A DNA stretch of 64,000 bases from Roseobacter sp. HKCCD6576-2 (lineage in GTDB: Bacteria > Pseudomonadota > Alphaproteobacteria > Rhodobacterales > Rhodobacteraceae), in assembly GCF_013179285.1 (NCBI RefSeq), contig NZ_WVNW01000002.1, forward strand, positions 186,001 through 250,000. Direction: 5' to 3'. Under the pieces are notes generated by a model. The model was given only the letters and a program-made list of their open reading frames with translations. It ran no database searches and was not told where the DNA came from. Shown here one piece after another: positions 8,807 through 17,033 of the stretch; the stretch's first letter is position 1; every line of letters starts with the position of its first letter. Both the position numbers and the translations under genes were made by a program.

Positions 8807-9901
8807 ATGAAATTCACCGACACCGCCGATATGGCGGGAACCCGCGTTACGCGGGATGGATACCTTGCGGCTGAAATCGCATGCGCTCGCACAGGATGCC
8901 AAACCTATCTCGGTACGGAGTTGGGCCTGACAGATGAGCGCCCCATCGTCGTCTATCGACCGGAAGAGGTGGTGTTTCACAAGGACAGCCTCGCAACTTT
9001 TGCCGGGAAGCCGATCACGCTCGGGCACCCCGACGAAGACGTGTCGGCGGAAAACTGGAAGGCACACGCTGTCGGCGACGTTGGCGACGATATCGCGCGA
9101 GATGGCGAGGTCGTCCGGGTTGGGATCATGGTTCGTGATGCTGCCGCGATCCGCGCTATCGGCGACGGGACGCGCGAAATCAGCATGGGGTACTCGACTC
9201 CGATCAAAATGCAGGACGGCACAGCGCCGGACGGCACCGCCTATGAGGCGATCCAGACCGGACCCATCACAATCAACCACTTGGCGCTCGTAGATCGCGC
9301 TCGAGGCGGTTCTGAACTCCGCATTGGTGACAATGCGGGCAAATGGGGCGTGGCCCCGCTACCCACAGCAGACATGAAAGGACGCCAAATGGCCGACAAT
9401 CTGCAAACTGTGGTGCTGGGCGATCAGGCCGCGCAAGTCGCGGTTGCCGATGCACCGAAGATCGAAGCTTTCAAGGCGGACCAGGCGAAGGCCATGGCCG
9501 ATGCGAAGGCAAAGCACGACGCTGAGATCGCGGCAAAGGACGCTGAAATCGCAAAGAAAGACGCCAAGATCGAAGATCTGGAGAAGGCGGCTATTTCCGA
9601 CGCAGATCTTGATGCCAAGGTCCAGGCTCGCGCCGATCTCGTCGCGTCCGCGAAGGCAATTGTCAAAGACTTCGACGCCAAGGGCATGTCCGACGCGGAC
9701 ATTCGTAAGGCTGTTGTTTCGCAAAAGTTGGGCGATGCAGCCGTGGCAGACAAGGCCGAGGCATACATCGACGCCCGGTTCGACATCCTCGCCGAGGACG
9801 CGGCCAAAGGCGATGTGGTTGCAGACGCAATCACCAATGGCACGCCAACTAAAACAACTGACGGGTGGGACTCTGTTGTCCCCATGCGCAAGGAGGCTTG
9901 A
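8807..9901 (+). CDS. prohead protease with fused scaffold (DUF2213)
   Basis: A 364-residue protein. The N-terminal ~185 residues carry the DUF2213 maturation-protease domain, seen in the GKPITLGHPDEDV and INHLALVDRARGG blocks; a conserved His and Ser in such blocks act in catalysis in prohead proteases. From about residue 195 the protein is an Ala/Lys/Asp-rich helical segment with repeated AKDAEIAKKDAKI heptads, as expected for a capsid scaffold. The ATG at 8807 follows the portal stop. An internal, in-frame start with its own binding site lies at 9389 and would make the scaffold alone (separate entry). Confidence 0.85.
   Translation: MKFTDTADMAGTRVTRDGYLAAEIACARTGCQTYLGTELGLTDERPIVVYRPEEVVFHKDSLATFAGKPITLGHPDEDVSAENWKAHAVGDVGDDIARDGEVVRVGIMVRDAAAIRAIGDGTREISMGYSTPIKMQDGTAPDGTAYEAIQTGPITINHLALVDRARGGSELRIGDNAGKWGVAPLPTADMKGRQMADNLQTVVLGDQAAQVAVADAPKIEAFKADQAKAMADAKAKHDAEIAAKDAEIAKKDAKIEDLEKAAISDADLDAKVQARADLVASAKAIVKDFDAKGMSDADIRKAVVSQKLGDAAVADKAEAYIDARFDILAEDAAKGDVVADAITNGTPTKTTDGWDSVVPMRKEA
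9389..9901 (+). CDS. nested in-frame scaffold protein (alternative start)
   Basis: Inside the protease gene, AAAGGA at 9377-9382 is placed six bases before an in-frame ATG at 9389, exactly at the junction of the protease and coiled-coil parts. Starting here gives a 170-residue scaffold (MADNLQTVVLG onward). Lambda uses the same layout, with Nu3 nested in C. The binding site and domain boundary are seen in the sequence; that the start is used is an inference. Confidence 0.6.
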   Translation: MADNLQTVVLGDQAAQVAVADAPKIEAFKADQAKAMADAKAKHDAEIAAKDAEIAKKDAKIEDLEKAAISDADLDAKVQARADLVASAKAIVKDFDAKGMSDADIRKAVVSQKLGDAAVADKAEAYIDARFDILAEDAAKGDVVADAITNGTPTKTTDGWDSVVPMRKEA

Positions 9902-9904
9902 TCC

Positions 9905-10285
9905 ATGACAATTCTTACGGAAGGCGCACGCAAGGCCGAGTTCATGATCTCGGAGGCGAATGATTGGCGTTCGCGTGATGAGGTCACTGTGACGGTTCCA
10001 GCGAACACCACGCTCGAAGCAGGCACAGTGCTTGGCGAGATTACGTCATCTGGCAAGTTCGTTCGCCACGCTGCCGGCGCATCTGACGGTTCTGAGAGCG
10101 AGGCGGGCATCCTGTTTGCCAGTCTTGTGAACGGTACCGGCTCTGCCGTGGATTTCGAGGCAACCAACCTCGCCCGCGATGCCGAAGTGCGTGGCTCCGA
10201 TCTCACCTATGAGGACGGCGCAGACGCCGCTCAAATCACCACGTCGAATGCCGCCTTGGCCGCACTCGGCATCATCGTTCGCTGA
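9905..10285 (+). CDS. head decoration protein (lambda gpD-like)
   Basis: A 126-residue protein of the head-decoration family. It starts with the flexible N-terminus that reaches across capsomers, followed by the beta-rich core VTVPANTTLEAGTVLGEI and ending AALAALGIIVR. Trimers of such proteins clamp the capsid lattice at three-fold sites after expansion. It stands directly between the protease/scaffold and the major capsid gene, the lambda order C-Nu3-D-E. Confidence 0.88.
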   Translation: MTILTEGARKAEFMISEANDWRSRDEVTVTVPANTTLEAGTVLGEITSSGKFVRHAAGASDGSESEAGILFASLVNGTGSAVDFEATNLARDAEVRGSDLTYEDGADAAQITTSNAALAALGIIVR

Positions 10286-10299
10286 AAGGAGGCCTGATC

Positions 10300-11319
10300 A
10301 TGGCTACCATGGACATTTTCAATAACTCAGCCTTCAGCGCGACGTCTTTGTCGGGCATGGTTGAGAAGATGGACTACGTTCCTCAACTTTTGGGGTCGCT
10401 GAACCTCTTTGAGCCGGAACCTGTCCGGACCCGAAACGTGTTTGTTGATCGGATTGAGGGCGGTCTAACGCTTATTCCCACCTCGGCCGATGGCGCACCA
10501 CCTGACGTGCTGGGCGGTGAGGATCGTGACGCGGTTTCATTGCGCACGACACGCCTCGCAAAACGTTTTACGCTCTATGCCCACGAACTTGACGGCATTC
10601 GGGCCACTGGCTCTGAAACCGAACTTATGGGCGTGCAGCGCGAGTTCGGGCGCCGTCTCGGTCGCATCCGCAACGATATGGAAGTTACCCATGAGCATCA
10701 CCGCCTTGGCGCGTTGCAGGGTGTTCTTCTGGATGCTGACGGATCGACTGTCATCTATGACTACTCAGCCGAGTTTAACGAGGCCATCCCGGCTGCCGTA
10801 AGCTTTGAGTTGGACGTTGATACCACTGACGTTCACAAGAAGTGCAAGGACATCGCCCGCAGCATGGCGCGCTCTGGCAAGGGGTCGCTTGCGTCGGCGT
10901 CGATCCATGCGCTGGCTGGCGATGACTTCTATGACGCTCTGATCTCGCATCCGAATGTGGAGAAGTTCTATCTGCAGCAGCAGGCAGCCAACCCGTTGCG
11001 TGAAGCTCAAGGGCAGGTCTTCGAAAGCTTCCGCATTGGCGGTATCACCTTCCACAACTACCGCGGCACGGACGACAACGCGACGGTGGCAATCCCGACT
11101 GATGAAGCAAAGTTCTTCCCCGTCGGCGCGCGTGATGTCTTCAAGGTTGCGTATTCACCCTTGGAAGCCCTTCAGTTCGTCAACACCCCCGGCCAGTCGG
11201 TCTATGCAATTAACGTGCCGGATCGTCAGCGCAACATGTGGACCAAGGGTGAACTGTATTCCTACCCGCTCTACATGTGCCAGCAGCCGCGCGTGCTACG
11301 CCGCGCAACGCGGACCTAG
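10300..11319 (+). CDS. major capsid protein (lambda gpE-like, HK97 fold)
   Basis: A 339-residue member of the phage major capsid protein E family. Recognised blocks are the N-terminal MDIFNNSAFSATSLSG, PEPVRTRNVFVDR, the helix GVQREFGRRLGRIRNDMEVTHEHHRLGALQG with the expected DADGSTVIYDY turn, and the C-terminal PDRQRNMWTKGELYSYPL. It builds the icosahedral shell. A strong AAAGGAGG lies before the ATG at 10300, fitting high expression. Confidence 0.95.
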   Translation: MATMDIFNNSAFSATSLSGMVEKMDYVPQLLGSLNLFEPEPVRTRNVFVDRIEGGLTLIPTSADGAPPDVLGGEDRDAVSLRTTRLAKRFTLYAHELDGIRATGSETELMGVQREFGRRLGRIRNDMEVTHEHHRLGALQGVLLDADGSTVIYDYSAEFNEAIPAAVSFELDVDTTDVHKKCKDIARSMARSGKGSLASASIHALAGDDFYDALISHPNVEKFYLQQQAANPLREAQGQVFESFRIGGITFHNYRGTDDNATVAIPTDEAKFFPVGARDVFKVAYSPLEALQFVNTPGQSVYAINVPDRQRNMWTKGELYSYPLYMCQQPRVLRRATRT

Positions 11320-11327
11320 GGGGCGCC

Positions 11328-11609
11328 ATGACCAAGGTGATTATCAAAAACCCCACATTCAAAACAAAGGCTGTCCGCGAAACGGGCGGCTTCACCGTCA
11401 TCAAGCCAGGCAAGTCCGCCAAGGTCGATGCGATTTGGTCTGACCTTGAGGTCGAGCGGTACAAGGCTGCTGGCTTGGAGTTTGGTAAGGCAAAAGCCGA
11501 CCCTCTTTCAGATCTCAAGGCCCAAGCCGATAGTCTTGGCGTCGAGTACGATGGGCGCGCGACAGCCAAGTCGCTGCAGGAAGCGATCGATGGCAAGCTG
11601 GCTGAGTAA
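11328..11609 (+). CDS. small head-associated protein, 93 aa
   Basis: The ATG at 11328 follows GGGGGCGCC. The N-terminal part (VIIKNPTFKTKAVRETGGFTVIKPGKSAKV) looks like a short beta domain, and the last 40 residues form a HeH/LEM-like helical pair (LKAQADSLGVEYDGRATAKSLQEAIDGKL), a fold common in short phage proteins. In lambda this slot is held by FI, which helps packaging, but the similarity is positional only. Confidence 0.6.
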   Translation: MTKVIIKNPTFKTKAVRETGGFTVIKPGKSAKVDAIWSDLEVERYKAAGLEFGKAKADPLSDLKAQADSLGVEYDGRATAKSLQEAIDGKLAE

Positions 11610-11622
11610 GTGAGGGCGCGGA

Positions 11623-12048
11623 ATGGCTGATCTAGCGGGATTCCGCGCCTATCACAACGCCCGAGGTAACAGCGCGCCGACAGACGCGAATGACACGATT
11701 GCACAGGCAGCGCTGACGCGAGGTGGCGACTACGTCACAGATGAATATGTTTGGCGCTTTCAGAAGCAGTATAAAGATCCTCTGCCAGATGCGGTTGATG
11801 AGGCCATCTATGAAGCGGCGTTACTTGAGCTGAGCATCGCCAATGACGGTGCAGTCGCTCTCGTGAAGGGCGGGTTTTGGGGAAAGACCTACACTCCCTC
11901 CGACGCCAAGGTCCTCACCGCAGTATCCACTATCAAATGGGAGTTCACCGGCAAGAAGGGCGGGGCGCAGTACCCAGTCTCGACTAAGATCGAAGGCCGC
12001 TTGAGGCCGTACATACTACCGGACGTTCCCGCGGTGTTGGCAGTATGA
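11623..12048 (+). CDS. head-tail adaptor-like protein (DnaT-like family)
   Basis: A 141-residue protein resembling the phage DnaT-like ssDNA-binding family name used in databases: FRAYHNARGN near the start, then RGGDYVTDEYVWRF and EAIYEAALLELSIANDG. Its place between the capsid and neck genes suggests it is a head-tail adaptor ring protein, not a replication factor. The family name is established; the adaptor role is inferred from gene order. Confidence 0.7.
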   Translation: MADLAGFRAYHNARGNSAPTDANDTIAQAALTRGGDYVTDEYVWRFQKQYKDPLPDAVDEAIYEAALLELSIANDGAVALVKGGFWGKTYTPSDAKVLTAVSTIKWEFTGKKGGAQYPVSTKIEGRLRPYILPDVPAVLAV

Positions 12049-12443
12049 GCGGCGCGGATATCGCGGCAGAGGTCGCCGCAGCAATCGCAGAAGCCGGTGC
12101 AGAGATTGGCGACGGCACTCCCAACGTGGTCAGCCTCATCCGCCCCGGCACCCAAACCGGGCCAGACTATGCGCCAACCTTCGGTCCGCCAACGGCTCAC
12201 GCTCTTACGGTGATCGAGGATATCGAGCGCGTTCGTGACCGTGACGGGACACTGATCGGTCAGAGCATCCGTACTCTGCTTGTTTCAACAGATGCAGAAT
12301 TTGCGCCGACGAAGGCCGATGCGATATGGTTCGGTATGCCTAGCGATTGGACAGACGATCAGGTTAAGCACCAGATCATAGAGGTTCGGCCCCTTGCGCC
12401 GGGTGGTACAGTGTTGTTGTGGGAGATTGATCTTGCCACGTGA
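12045..12443 (+). CDS. putative head-closure (stopper) protein
   Basis: A 132-residue protein starting at an ATG that overlaps the previous stop. After a helical N-terminus it is beta-rich with Pro/Gly turns (PGTQTGPDYAPTFGPPTAH) and ends in a strand LLWEIDLAT, similar in style to neck stopper proteins. Its position between the adaptor and the SPP1 gp7-like protein supports a neck role. Sequence similarity alone would not identify it. Confidence 0.55.
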   Translation: MSGADIAAEVAAAIAEAGAEIGDGTPNVVSLIRPGTQTGPDYAPTFGPPTAHALTVIEDIERVRDRDGTLIGQSIRTLLVSTDAEFAPTKADAIWFGMPSDWTDDQVKHQIIEVRPLAPGGTVLLWEIDLAT

Positions 12444-13464
12444 AAGCCGCCAGCGCTTCAATGCAGAAGTCGCGCGGATGCGCCCTGAGTTGCGGGCGGC
12501 ATTCTTGCAGGCGATTGATGATGTGCGTTCTACCGCACAACTCACTGCTATCGAGGCCGCCATTGACCGCGGTGACGTCCAGGCTGTCTTAGCTGCACTT
12601 CGTATTGGTCCTGAGTTCTTCGCGCCATTGGACAAGGCCATTGCTGATGCCTTCATTGCCGGAGGGGCTTACACGCTGAACTCGCTCCCAAAGCGCCATC
12701 CCGCCACGGGCGGGCAACTGATCGTAAGGTTCCAGGGACGCCACCAGAGAGCGGAGACGTGGGTAGCCGAGAGAGCGGGAACTCTGATCCGGGAGATCAC
12801 AGAGGATCAGGTCGCGTTGGTCCGGCAGGCGGTTCTCCGTGGGCTACAAGAGGGCCGGAATCCGAGATCGACGGCGCTTGATATTATCGGGCGCCGCGCC
12901 GCAGGCGGGACGCGCCAGACAGGCGGTCTGATCGGCCTGACCAGCCAGGAAGCCGAGTACGTCCAGAACATGCGAACCGCGCTCGCTGATCCCGCGACGG
13001 CAAGCGACTATTTCGACCGGCGGGCGCGTGATCGGCGCTTTGACCCGCTTGTTCGTCGGTCCATCCGAGAAGGCAGGCCGCTCGGCCAAGCAGACATTGA
13101 CCGGATCGCGGGGCGATACTCAGACGGCCTGTTGCGGCGGCGCGGCGAGCGAATTGCACGAACAGAGACAATCCAAGCCCTGAATGCCGGACGCCAGGAG
13201 GGCCTGAACCAGATTGTCGAGAGTGGAGAGGTTCCCGCCCAAGCCGTCACAAAGAAATGGAGCGACACCGGCGATGCGCGAACGCGCGACAACCACAAGG
13301 GCATGGATGGGCAAGAGGTTCCACACGACCAGCCGTTCATTAGCCCATCGGGCGCACGGATGATGTTTCCTGGCGATACGAGCCTGGGCGCGCCCGCTTC
13401 AGAGGTGATCCATTGCCGGTGCTACATGCAAACGAAGGTGAACTGGCTAAGCATGGCTGCCTGA
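12433..13464 (+). CDS. phage head morphogenesis protein (Mu F / SPP1 gp7-like)
   Basis: A 343-residue minor head protein. The C-terminal half contains the family signature: RIARTETIQALNAGRQEG, KKWSDTGDARTRDNHKGMDGQ and the terminal Cys-rich HCRCYM block. These proteins bind the portal and may stay in the head. The start is taken as TTG at 12433, overlapping the previous stop, because GGGAG at 12421-12425 is well spaced and no ATG fits. Confidence 0.85.
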   Translation: MPRESRQRFNAEVARMRPELRAAFLQAIDDVRSTAQLTAIEAAIDRGDVQAVLAALRIGPEFFAPLDKAIADAFIAGGAYTLNSLPKRHPATGGQLIVRFQGRHQRAETWVAERAGTLIREITEDQVALVRQAVLRGLQEGRNPRSTALDIIGRRAAGGTRQTGGLIGLTSQEAEYVQNMRTALADPATASDYFDRRARDRRFDPLVRRSIREGRPLGQADIDRIAGRYSDGLLRRRGERIARTETIQALNAGRQEGLNQIVESGEVPAQAVTKKWSDTGDARTRDNHKGMDGQEVPHDQPFISPSGARMMFPGDTSLGAPASEVIHCRCYMQTKVNWLSMAA

Positions 13465-13465
13465 C

Positions 13466-13897
13466 ATGAGTGGGCAGTTTACGGCCACGCTTGAACGGTG
13501 GTCGGACAAGGCGATCAGAAATTTCGTCCTGGTTAGAAATCAATCTGCACAGGACGTAATTGAGATCATGCAGCGCCCGGTCGCGCAAGGCGGTCGGATG
13601 CGGGTCAAGACCGGCTTTCTCCGAAATAGCCTAGTTGTCTCGACTGATGAAATGGCGACCATCAACCCGAACGCAAAGCCCGGTTCTGGGCAAGAATACA
13701 GCTTCTCGATTGGCGAGGCTTCCTCAACGATCCTTGGCGCATCGATGAACGACACGATCTACGCCGGATACACAGCCGCTTACGCCGCTGCGCGGGAGTA
13801 TGGGGCCAGAGGGCAGGGGCCAGACTTCTATGTCCGCGGGGCCGCGCAGGAGTGGCCTGATGTCGTCGCCAGAAACGCCCGCAGACTGAGAGACTGA
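13466..13897 (+). CDS. HK97 gp10-like neck/tail-completion protein
   Basis: A 143-residue protein. The pattern RWSDKAIRNFVLVRNQSAQDVIEIMQ, then a tract of the type GGRMRVKTGFLRNSL with a C-terminal AREYGARGQGPDFYVRGAAQEW, is that of the HK97 gp10 family, which sits at the head-tail joint. It begins two bases after the minor head gene. Confidence 0.75.
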   Translation: MSGQFTATLERWSDKAIRNFVLVRNQSAQDVIEIMQRPVAQGGRMRVKTGFLRNSLVVSTDEMATINPNAKPGSGQEYSFSIGEASSTILGASMNDTIYAGYTAAYAAAREYGARGQGPDFYVRGAAQEWPDVVARNARRLRD

Positions 13898-13898
13898 C

Positions 13899-14294
13899 AT
13901 GACATCGATAACCGCCGTTCAGGCTGCCGCCCATGAGAGGCTGGCGGGTCTGCCTGACTTGCCCAACACTGCATGGCCGAACGTCAAGGCGGACGGGGTG
14001 ACACCCCGCTATGAGGTCTATGACGGGCCTGTTTTGTCGAGGGCGGTTTCTCTTCGAGGCAGCACGTCCAGTACATTGCTTTTGCAAGTGGACGTGGTGG
14101 TTGAGGCTGGCCTTGGCCCCAACAAAATGCGCGATCTGGTTCAACCGGTCCTCGATCTGTTTCCGCTGAACCAAGACTTGGGTGACGCAAGGGTTTCCGG
14201 CCCGGCATCCATCGGCGGTTATCGCCAAGAAGACACCGAGTATCGGTGCAGCATCACAATTCCATATCGGCTTCTGAAAGGATCACCTCCATGA
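13899..14294 (+). CDS. tail terminator-like protein (DUF4128 type)
   Basis: A 131-residue protein. The layout, with an N-terminal helix (AVQAAAHERLAGL), a PNVKADGVTPRYEVYDGPV strand pair, then a hydrophobic strand TLLLQVDVVVEAGLG and a C-terminal strand YRCSITIPYRLL, fits the tail-terminator ring fold (lambda gpU). It caps the tail tube before head joining. The stop overlaps the next start. Confidence 0.68.
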   Translation: MTSITAVQAAAHERLAGLPDLPNTAWPNVKADGVTPRYEVYDGPVLSRAVSLRGSTSSTLLLQVDVVVEAGLGPNKMRDLVQPVLDLFPLNQDLGDARVSGPASIGGYRQEDTEYRCSITIPYRLLKGSPP

Positions 14295-14539
14295 CCAAAG
14301 AAAGCGCGCCCGAACCGGCAACGGGCTCCAAAGCGATTGAGAATGCGCGGCTCATCCGCATGCCGCGCGGCGACAAGCTGTTTCCAGCGGCTGTTTTCAA
14401 AGGCAAGGCTCCAGCGAAGGGCGACGATCTGCTCCTTCGTTTTGGCGACGTTGTGTACACAGGCGTCGTCATGGATTCGACAACCGCTGACGGCGAAACG
14501 CTGGTTGAGTTCAGCAACGGGCTAACGCCGGTCAAGTAA
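14291..14539 (+). CDS. hypothetical tail-region protein, 82 aa
   Basis: The ATG at 14291 follows GGATCACCTCC and overlaps the tail terminator stop. The protein has a polar N-terminus and a beta-rich body (LLLRFGDVVYTGVVMDSTTADG). It occupies the small-gene slot before the tail tube. No family was recognised. Confidence 0.55.
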   Translation: MTKESAPEPATGSKAIENARLIRMPRGDKLFPAAVFKGKAPAKGDDLLLRFGDVVYTGVVMDSTTADGETLVEFSNGLTPVK

Positions 14540-14604
14540 TCCGGGCAACCGGACAACACGCGCCCTCAGAGGCGTCTTCCCAAAACTCCTGAAAGGAAAA
14601 GGCC

Positions 14605-15054
14605 ATGGCCTATCAAACGGCTGCGGGCGCGTCCCTGTCCATTTCTGCGACGCCGCCCGCTACATTCGATGCAGTTGGATACGGGGCACTAACCCCAACC
14701 ATCGTCGGAGAAATCACCAATATCGGCGACTTCTTCGGGCGTGAGTACGCGCTCGTGACACACAATCCTCTTGCCGGCCGCGCCACCAAGAAGGGCAAGG
14801 GCAGCTACAACAATGGGACGATCAATCCTCAGCTGGCCCTCGACCCAGATGATGCAGGCCAGACAGCCATGATCACGGCGCGTGACAGTGACGATGCGGT
14901 TGCAGTTGGGGTCACGCTGCAGGACGGCACTGAGTATTGGTGCATGGGCCTTGTCATGTCGTTCATGGCCAATGTCGGTGGCGTCGATGACGTTGTGACC
15001 GCGACCTCAACTATCGAAGTCGATCACAGAGATTGGGTGCAGATCGCAGCCTAA
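14605..15054 (+). CDS. major tail tube protein
   Basis: A 149-residue protein in the tail-tube position. It is beta-rich, starts AYQTAAGASLSISATPPATFDAVGY, contains NNGTINPQLALDPDDAGQ in the middle and ends in strands ATSTIEVDHRDWV. GAAAGGAAAAG before the ATG is a strong binding site, in keeping with a protein needed in many copies. Rings of this protein stack into the tail tube. The identification rests on gene order and fold style. Confidence 0.75.
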   Translation: MAYQTAAGASLSISATPPATFDAVGYGALTPTIVGEITNIGDFFGREYALVTHNPLAGRATKKGKGSYNNGTINPQLALDPDDAGQTAMITARDSDDAVAVGVTLQDGTEYWCMGLVMSFMANVGGVDDVVTATSTIEVDHRDWVQIAA

Positions 15055-15069
15055 CTCCCGCGCGGGACT

Positions 15070-15103
15070 GGGCCGGGGTGGCATGGTCACACCATCTCGG
15101 CCC
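15070..15103 (+). other. two-part RNA hairpin downstream of tail tube gene
   Basis: GGGCCG at 15070-15075 pairs with CGGCCC at 15098-15103, and inside it ATGGT at 15083-15087 pairs with ACCAT at 15091-15095 around a three-base loop. There is no T-tract, so it is not an obvious intrinsic terminator. It lies between the highly expressed tube gene and the tail chaperone and could protect the upstream mRNA end or lower downstream expression. Confidence 0.5.
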
Positions 15104-15132
15104 GCACGTGACCAGTGACCAAGGAAATGAAC

Positions 15133-15618
15133 ATGGATCTGAACGCAATCGGCTCGGCCCTAAAATCCAGCCAAGCACAAGAGATGCACCTATTGGCGCC
15201 GGACGGCTCCCCGCTCTACGCATATGAGCATCCAGAAAAGGGCTGGCAGGTCACAACAGACCGAGACCTAGAGGGGCATGAGCTGTTTCCGTGTTTGTTC
15301 AAGATGATCGGGATCGACAGCAAGGCGTTCCGTGAGCGCAAGGCTGCGAATTTCAATCGCGCTCAAAAGCAGCGCGGCAAAGTCAAGTTCTCGGAAGCGG
15401 AAATGGAGGCGTTTGAGACCGTCGCAAGCGGCGTCACCGGGTGGTCTCACATTGTTTGGAATGATGCCCCAAGCGACCCAGAGTCTAAGGGGTTCTTGAT
15501 TGAGCATGATTTCGACAACGTGATGAAGGTGATAATGGGCTACCCGCCGTGCTTTGATCAGGCAGACAGGTTCATCTCCGACCGCGCCAATTTTTTCGAC
15601 AGCGCCTCGACCAGCTAG
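15133..15618 (+). CDS. tail assembly chaperone (gpG-like)
   Basis: A 161-residue protein between the tail tube and tape measure genes, the place of lambda G. The ATG at 15133 is preferred over the ATG at 15127 and GTG at 15115 because AAGGAA at 15121-15126 is six bases away. Its final codons cross a T TTT TTC heptamer (15591-15597); a slip there joins it to the downstream frame. Chaperones of this type coat the tape measure during tail assembly. The assignment is from position, size and the slippery site. Confidence 0.75.
   Translation: MDLNAIGSALKSSQAQEMHLLAPDGSPLYAYEHPEKGWQVTTDRDLEGHELFPCLFKMIGIDSKAFRERKAANFNRAQKQRGKVKFSEAEMEAFETVASGVTGWSHIVWNDAPSDPESKGFLIEHDFDNVMKVIMGYPPCFDQADRFISDRANFFDSASTS
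15591..15597 (+). promoter_or_regulatory. -1 frameshift slippery site T TTT TTC
   Basis: In the gpG-like frame the codons read AAT TTT TTC, giving an exact X XXY YYZ heptamer seven codons before the zero-frame stop. Slipping back one base enters a frame that is open from here to 16040. Programmed -1 shifts at the end of the G gene are the rule in long-tailed phages. Confidence 0.75.
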
Positions 15619-16040
15619 TTCTGTGGGCGAGGCAACATGCATGGCTAACAACCACCGAGGAAAAGGATGGACTGCCTCGCTGGCGGAAGCTGGTAAACGC
15701 GGGGAAGGTGGTGGATTACCCGGAGATTGAAAGTCTGGAACACCTTCCAGAGGTTCTTCTGTCCTGTGGGCCGACCAAGGGTGGTGGTTTTGGGCCAGTC
15801 GCGCTGGATTGGGTGGATATTGAAGCGTTCGAACGGTTGAGTGGGGTCAGCATTGGCCCGTGGGGCGCAGAGGCCGTTATCGCGGCCAGCAGGGCTTACG
15901 TCGCCGCACTGGGCGAGTTCGATCAGAAGCACACGCCATCACCATTGACGGAGGCTGTGGTGGACCGAAAGGGCGTTAACGACGCGCTGAAAGCCGGTTT
16001 TGCACAGATGATGAAGAGACCGCGAGATTACAACCATTGA
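15591..16040 (+). CDS. frameshift extension of the tail chaperone (gpGT-like)
   Basis: After a -1 slip at 15597 translation would continue RQRLDQLVLWARQHAW and on through LPRWRKLVNAGKVVDYPEIES to the stop at 16040, with no interruption. The fused product spans 15133-16040 and has 302 residues, 155 from the first frame and 147 from the second. A GTG at 15708 could be taken as a separate start but has no good binding site and would discard an open, protein-like 37-codon stretch. The T-domain of such fusions binds the tail tube protein. Confidence 0.72.
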   Translation, partial: FFRQRLDQLVLWARQHAWLTTTEEKDGLPRWRKLVNAGKVVDYPEIESLEHLPEVLLSCGPTKGGGFGPVALDWVDIEAFERLSGVSIGPWGAEAVIAASRAYVAALGEFDQKHTPSPLTEAVVDRKGVNDALKAGFAQMMKRPRDYNH

Positions 16041-16076
16041 CGCCAAGTCTCAGAATTCGACTCCCCTCTCAGAGCC

Positions 16077-17033
16077 TTACTCGTTGATGACCATCTCCTC
16101 CGGAAAAGGGAAACTCCCTGGTATGGTCCGAATGCTCTCGACTGGGGCGGAATAGTTTTCTAGTGCTTCAAGGTATTTCGAGAGCACCGCGTGGGCAAAC
16201 TCAATCGTCACCAGAACACTAACCAATCTGGCCAGACCAGACTGGATCTCAGCAAGCCGGGCAGACTTTTCACTGGCAGCGGTGTTCCACACAGTGTCCG
16301 GCTCCTCTACATCGATGTAGTAACCTGGCGGTGGGCCATTGAAGCCCATTCCTCCAACTTCGATCCAGCGTCTAGACCTGACCGACCTGTCCGGTGCTCT
16401 TGTCCATGTAATCCAAGGTGCTGCGTCGAGGAGCGAACCGGACGAGATATACTCTGTCCCAATGATACCTTCGGCTTCGAGTAGGGCCTCCTCAAGCCGT
16501 TTTTTGGCTTCCAACGAACTCGCCGCGATGGTGGAAACTTTAACGATTAGGCTGGATCTAACCAAATCCAACGCCGCACCTTTGGTCATTGCGAGCAAGA
16601 ACTGTGCGAAAGCCGGTAGCTTAATCAACTCCTCCATTCGGTCTTCGAGATCAAGGACCGTGCGCCAAGCCTCATAAGCACGATAAATGTAATCTAAAGA
16701 AACGCCTCCGTGCCATTCGTTCAGACTCAGCAAGACATCCCTGCCGCTCTTTAGTGAACGCCAAGCTTCGTCGCGAAATCTTTCGTCTATGATGCGTGCC
16801 ATTACGCCCGGCAACAACGACACGAGAACGTTCGTTGCGCGAGTTGTGGCCAATAACTGGTCTAATTTCTGGTCCATCAACTTGAGTTTTTCTTGTATGC
16901 GCTCCAAGTCATCGGCTTCATCGTCACCGAATACAAGGTTTGCAATCTCTTCTCCCGCCCTGCTACCAAACTCTTCTGCGGCAGATTGAGCAACGGAACC
17001 TGCGAGAACAAGTGCTGTTGTTGGTTCTGGCAT
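16077..17033 (-). CDS. helical cargo protein of unknown function
   Basis: A 318-residue protein read against the tail operon. The N-terminus (LVLAGSVAQSAAEEFG) is a small-residue-rich hydrophobic helix, followed by an acidic coiled coil (ADDLERIQEKLKLMDQKLDQLL) and a long helical body; residues about 190-250 are Trp/Pro/Gly-rich. GGGGGG lies just before the ATG. The local base composition is visibly richer in A and T than the phage genes around it, which suggests separate origin. No family was recognised. A lysogen-expressed defence or exclusion protein is a possibility only. Confidence 0.6.
   Translation of the reverse strand: MPEPTTALVLAGSVAQSAAEEFGSRAGEEIANLVFGDDEADDLERIQEKLKLMDQKLDQLLATTRATNVLVSLLPGVMARIIDERFRDEAWRSLKSGRDVLLSLNEWHGGVSLDYIYRAYEAWRTVLDLEDRMEELIKLPAFAQFLLAMTKGAALDLVRSSLIVKVSTIAASSLEAKKRLEEALLEAEGIIGTEYISSGSLLDAAPWITWTRAPDRSVRSRRWIEVGGMGFNGPPPGYYIDVEEPDTVWNTAASEKSARLAEIQSGLARLVSVLVTIEFAHAVLSKYLEALENYSAPVESIRTIPGSFPFPEEMVINE

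Noticed and set aside
9424-10206. 260-residue Ser/Ala-rich frame opposite the scaffold and decoration genes
   Set aside because: Antisense of Ala/Asp/Lys-rich coding sequence; composition is an artefact of the coding strand.
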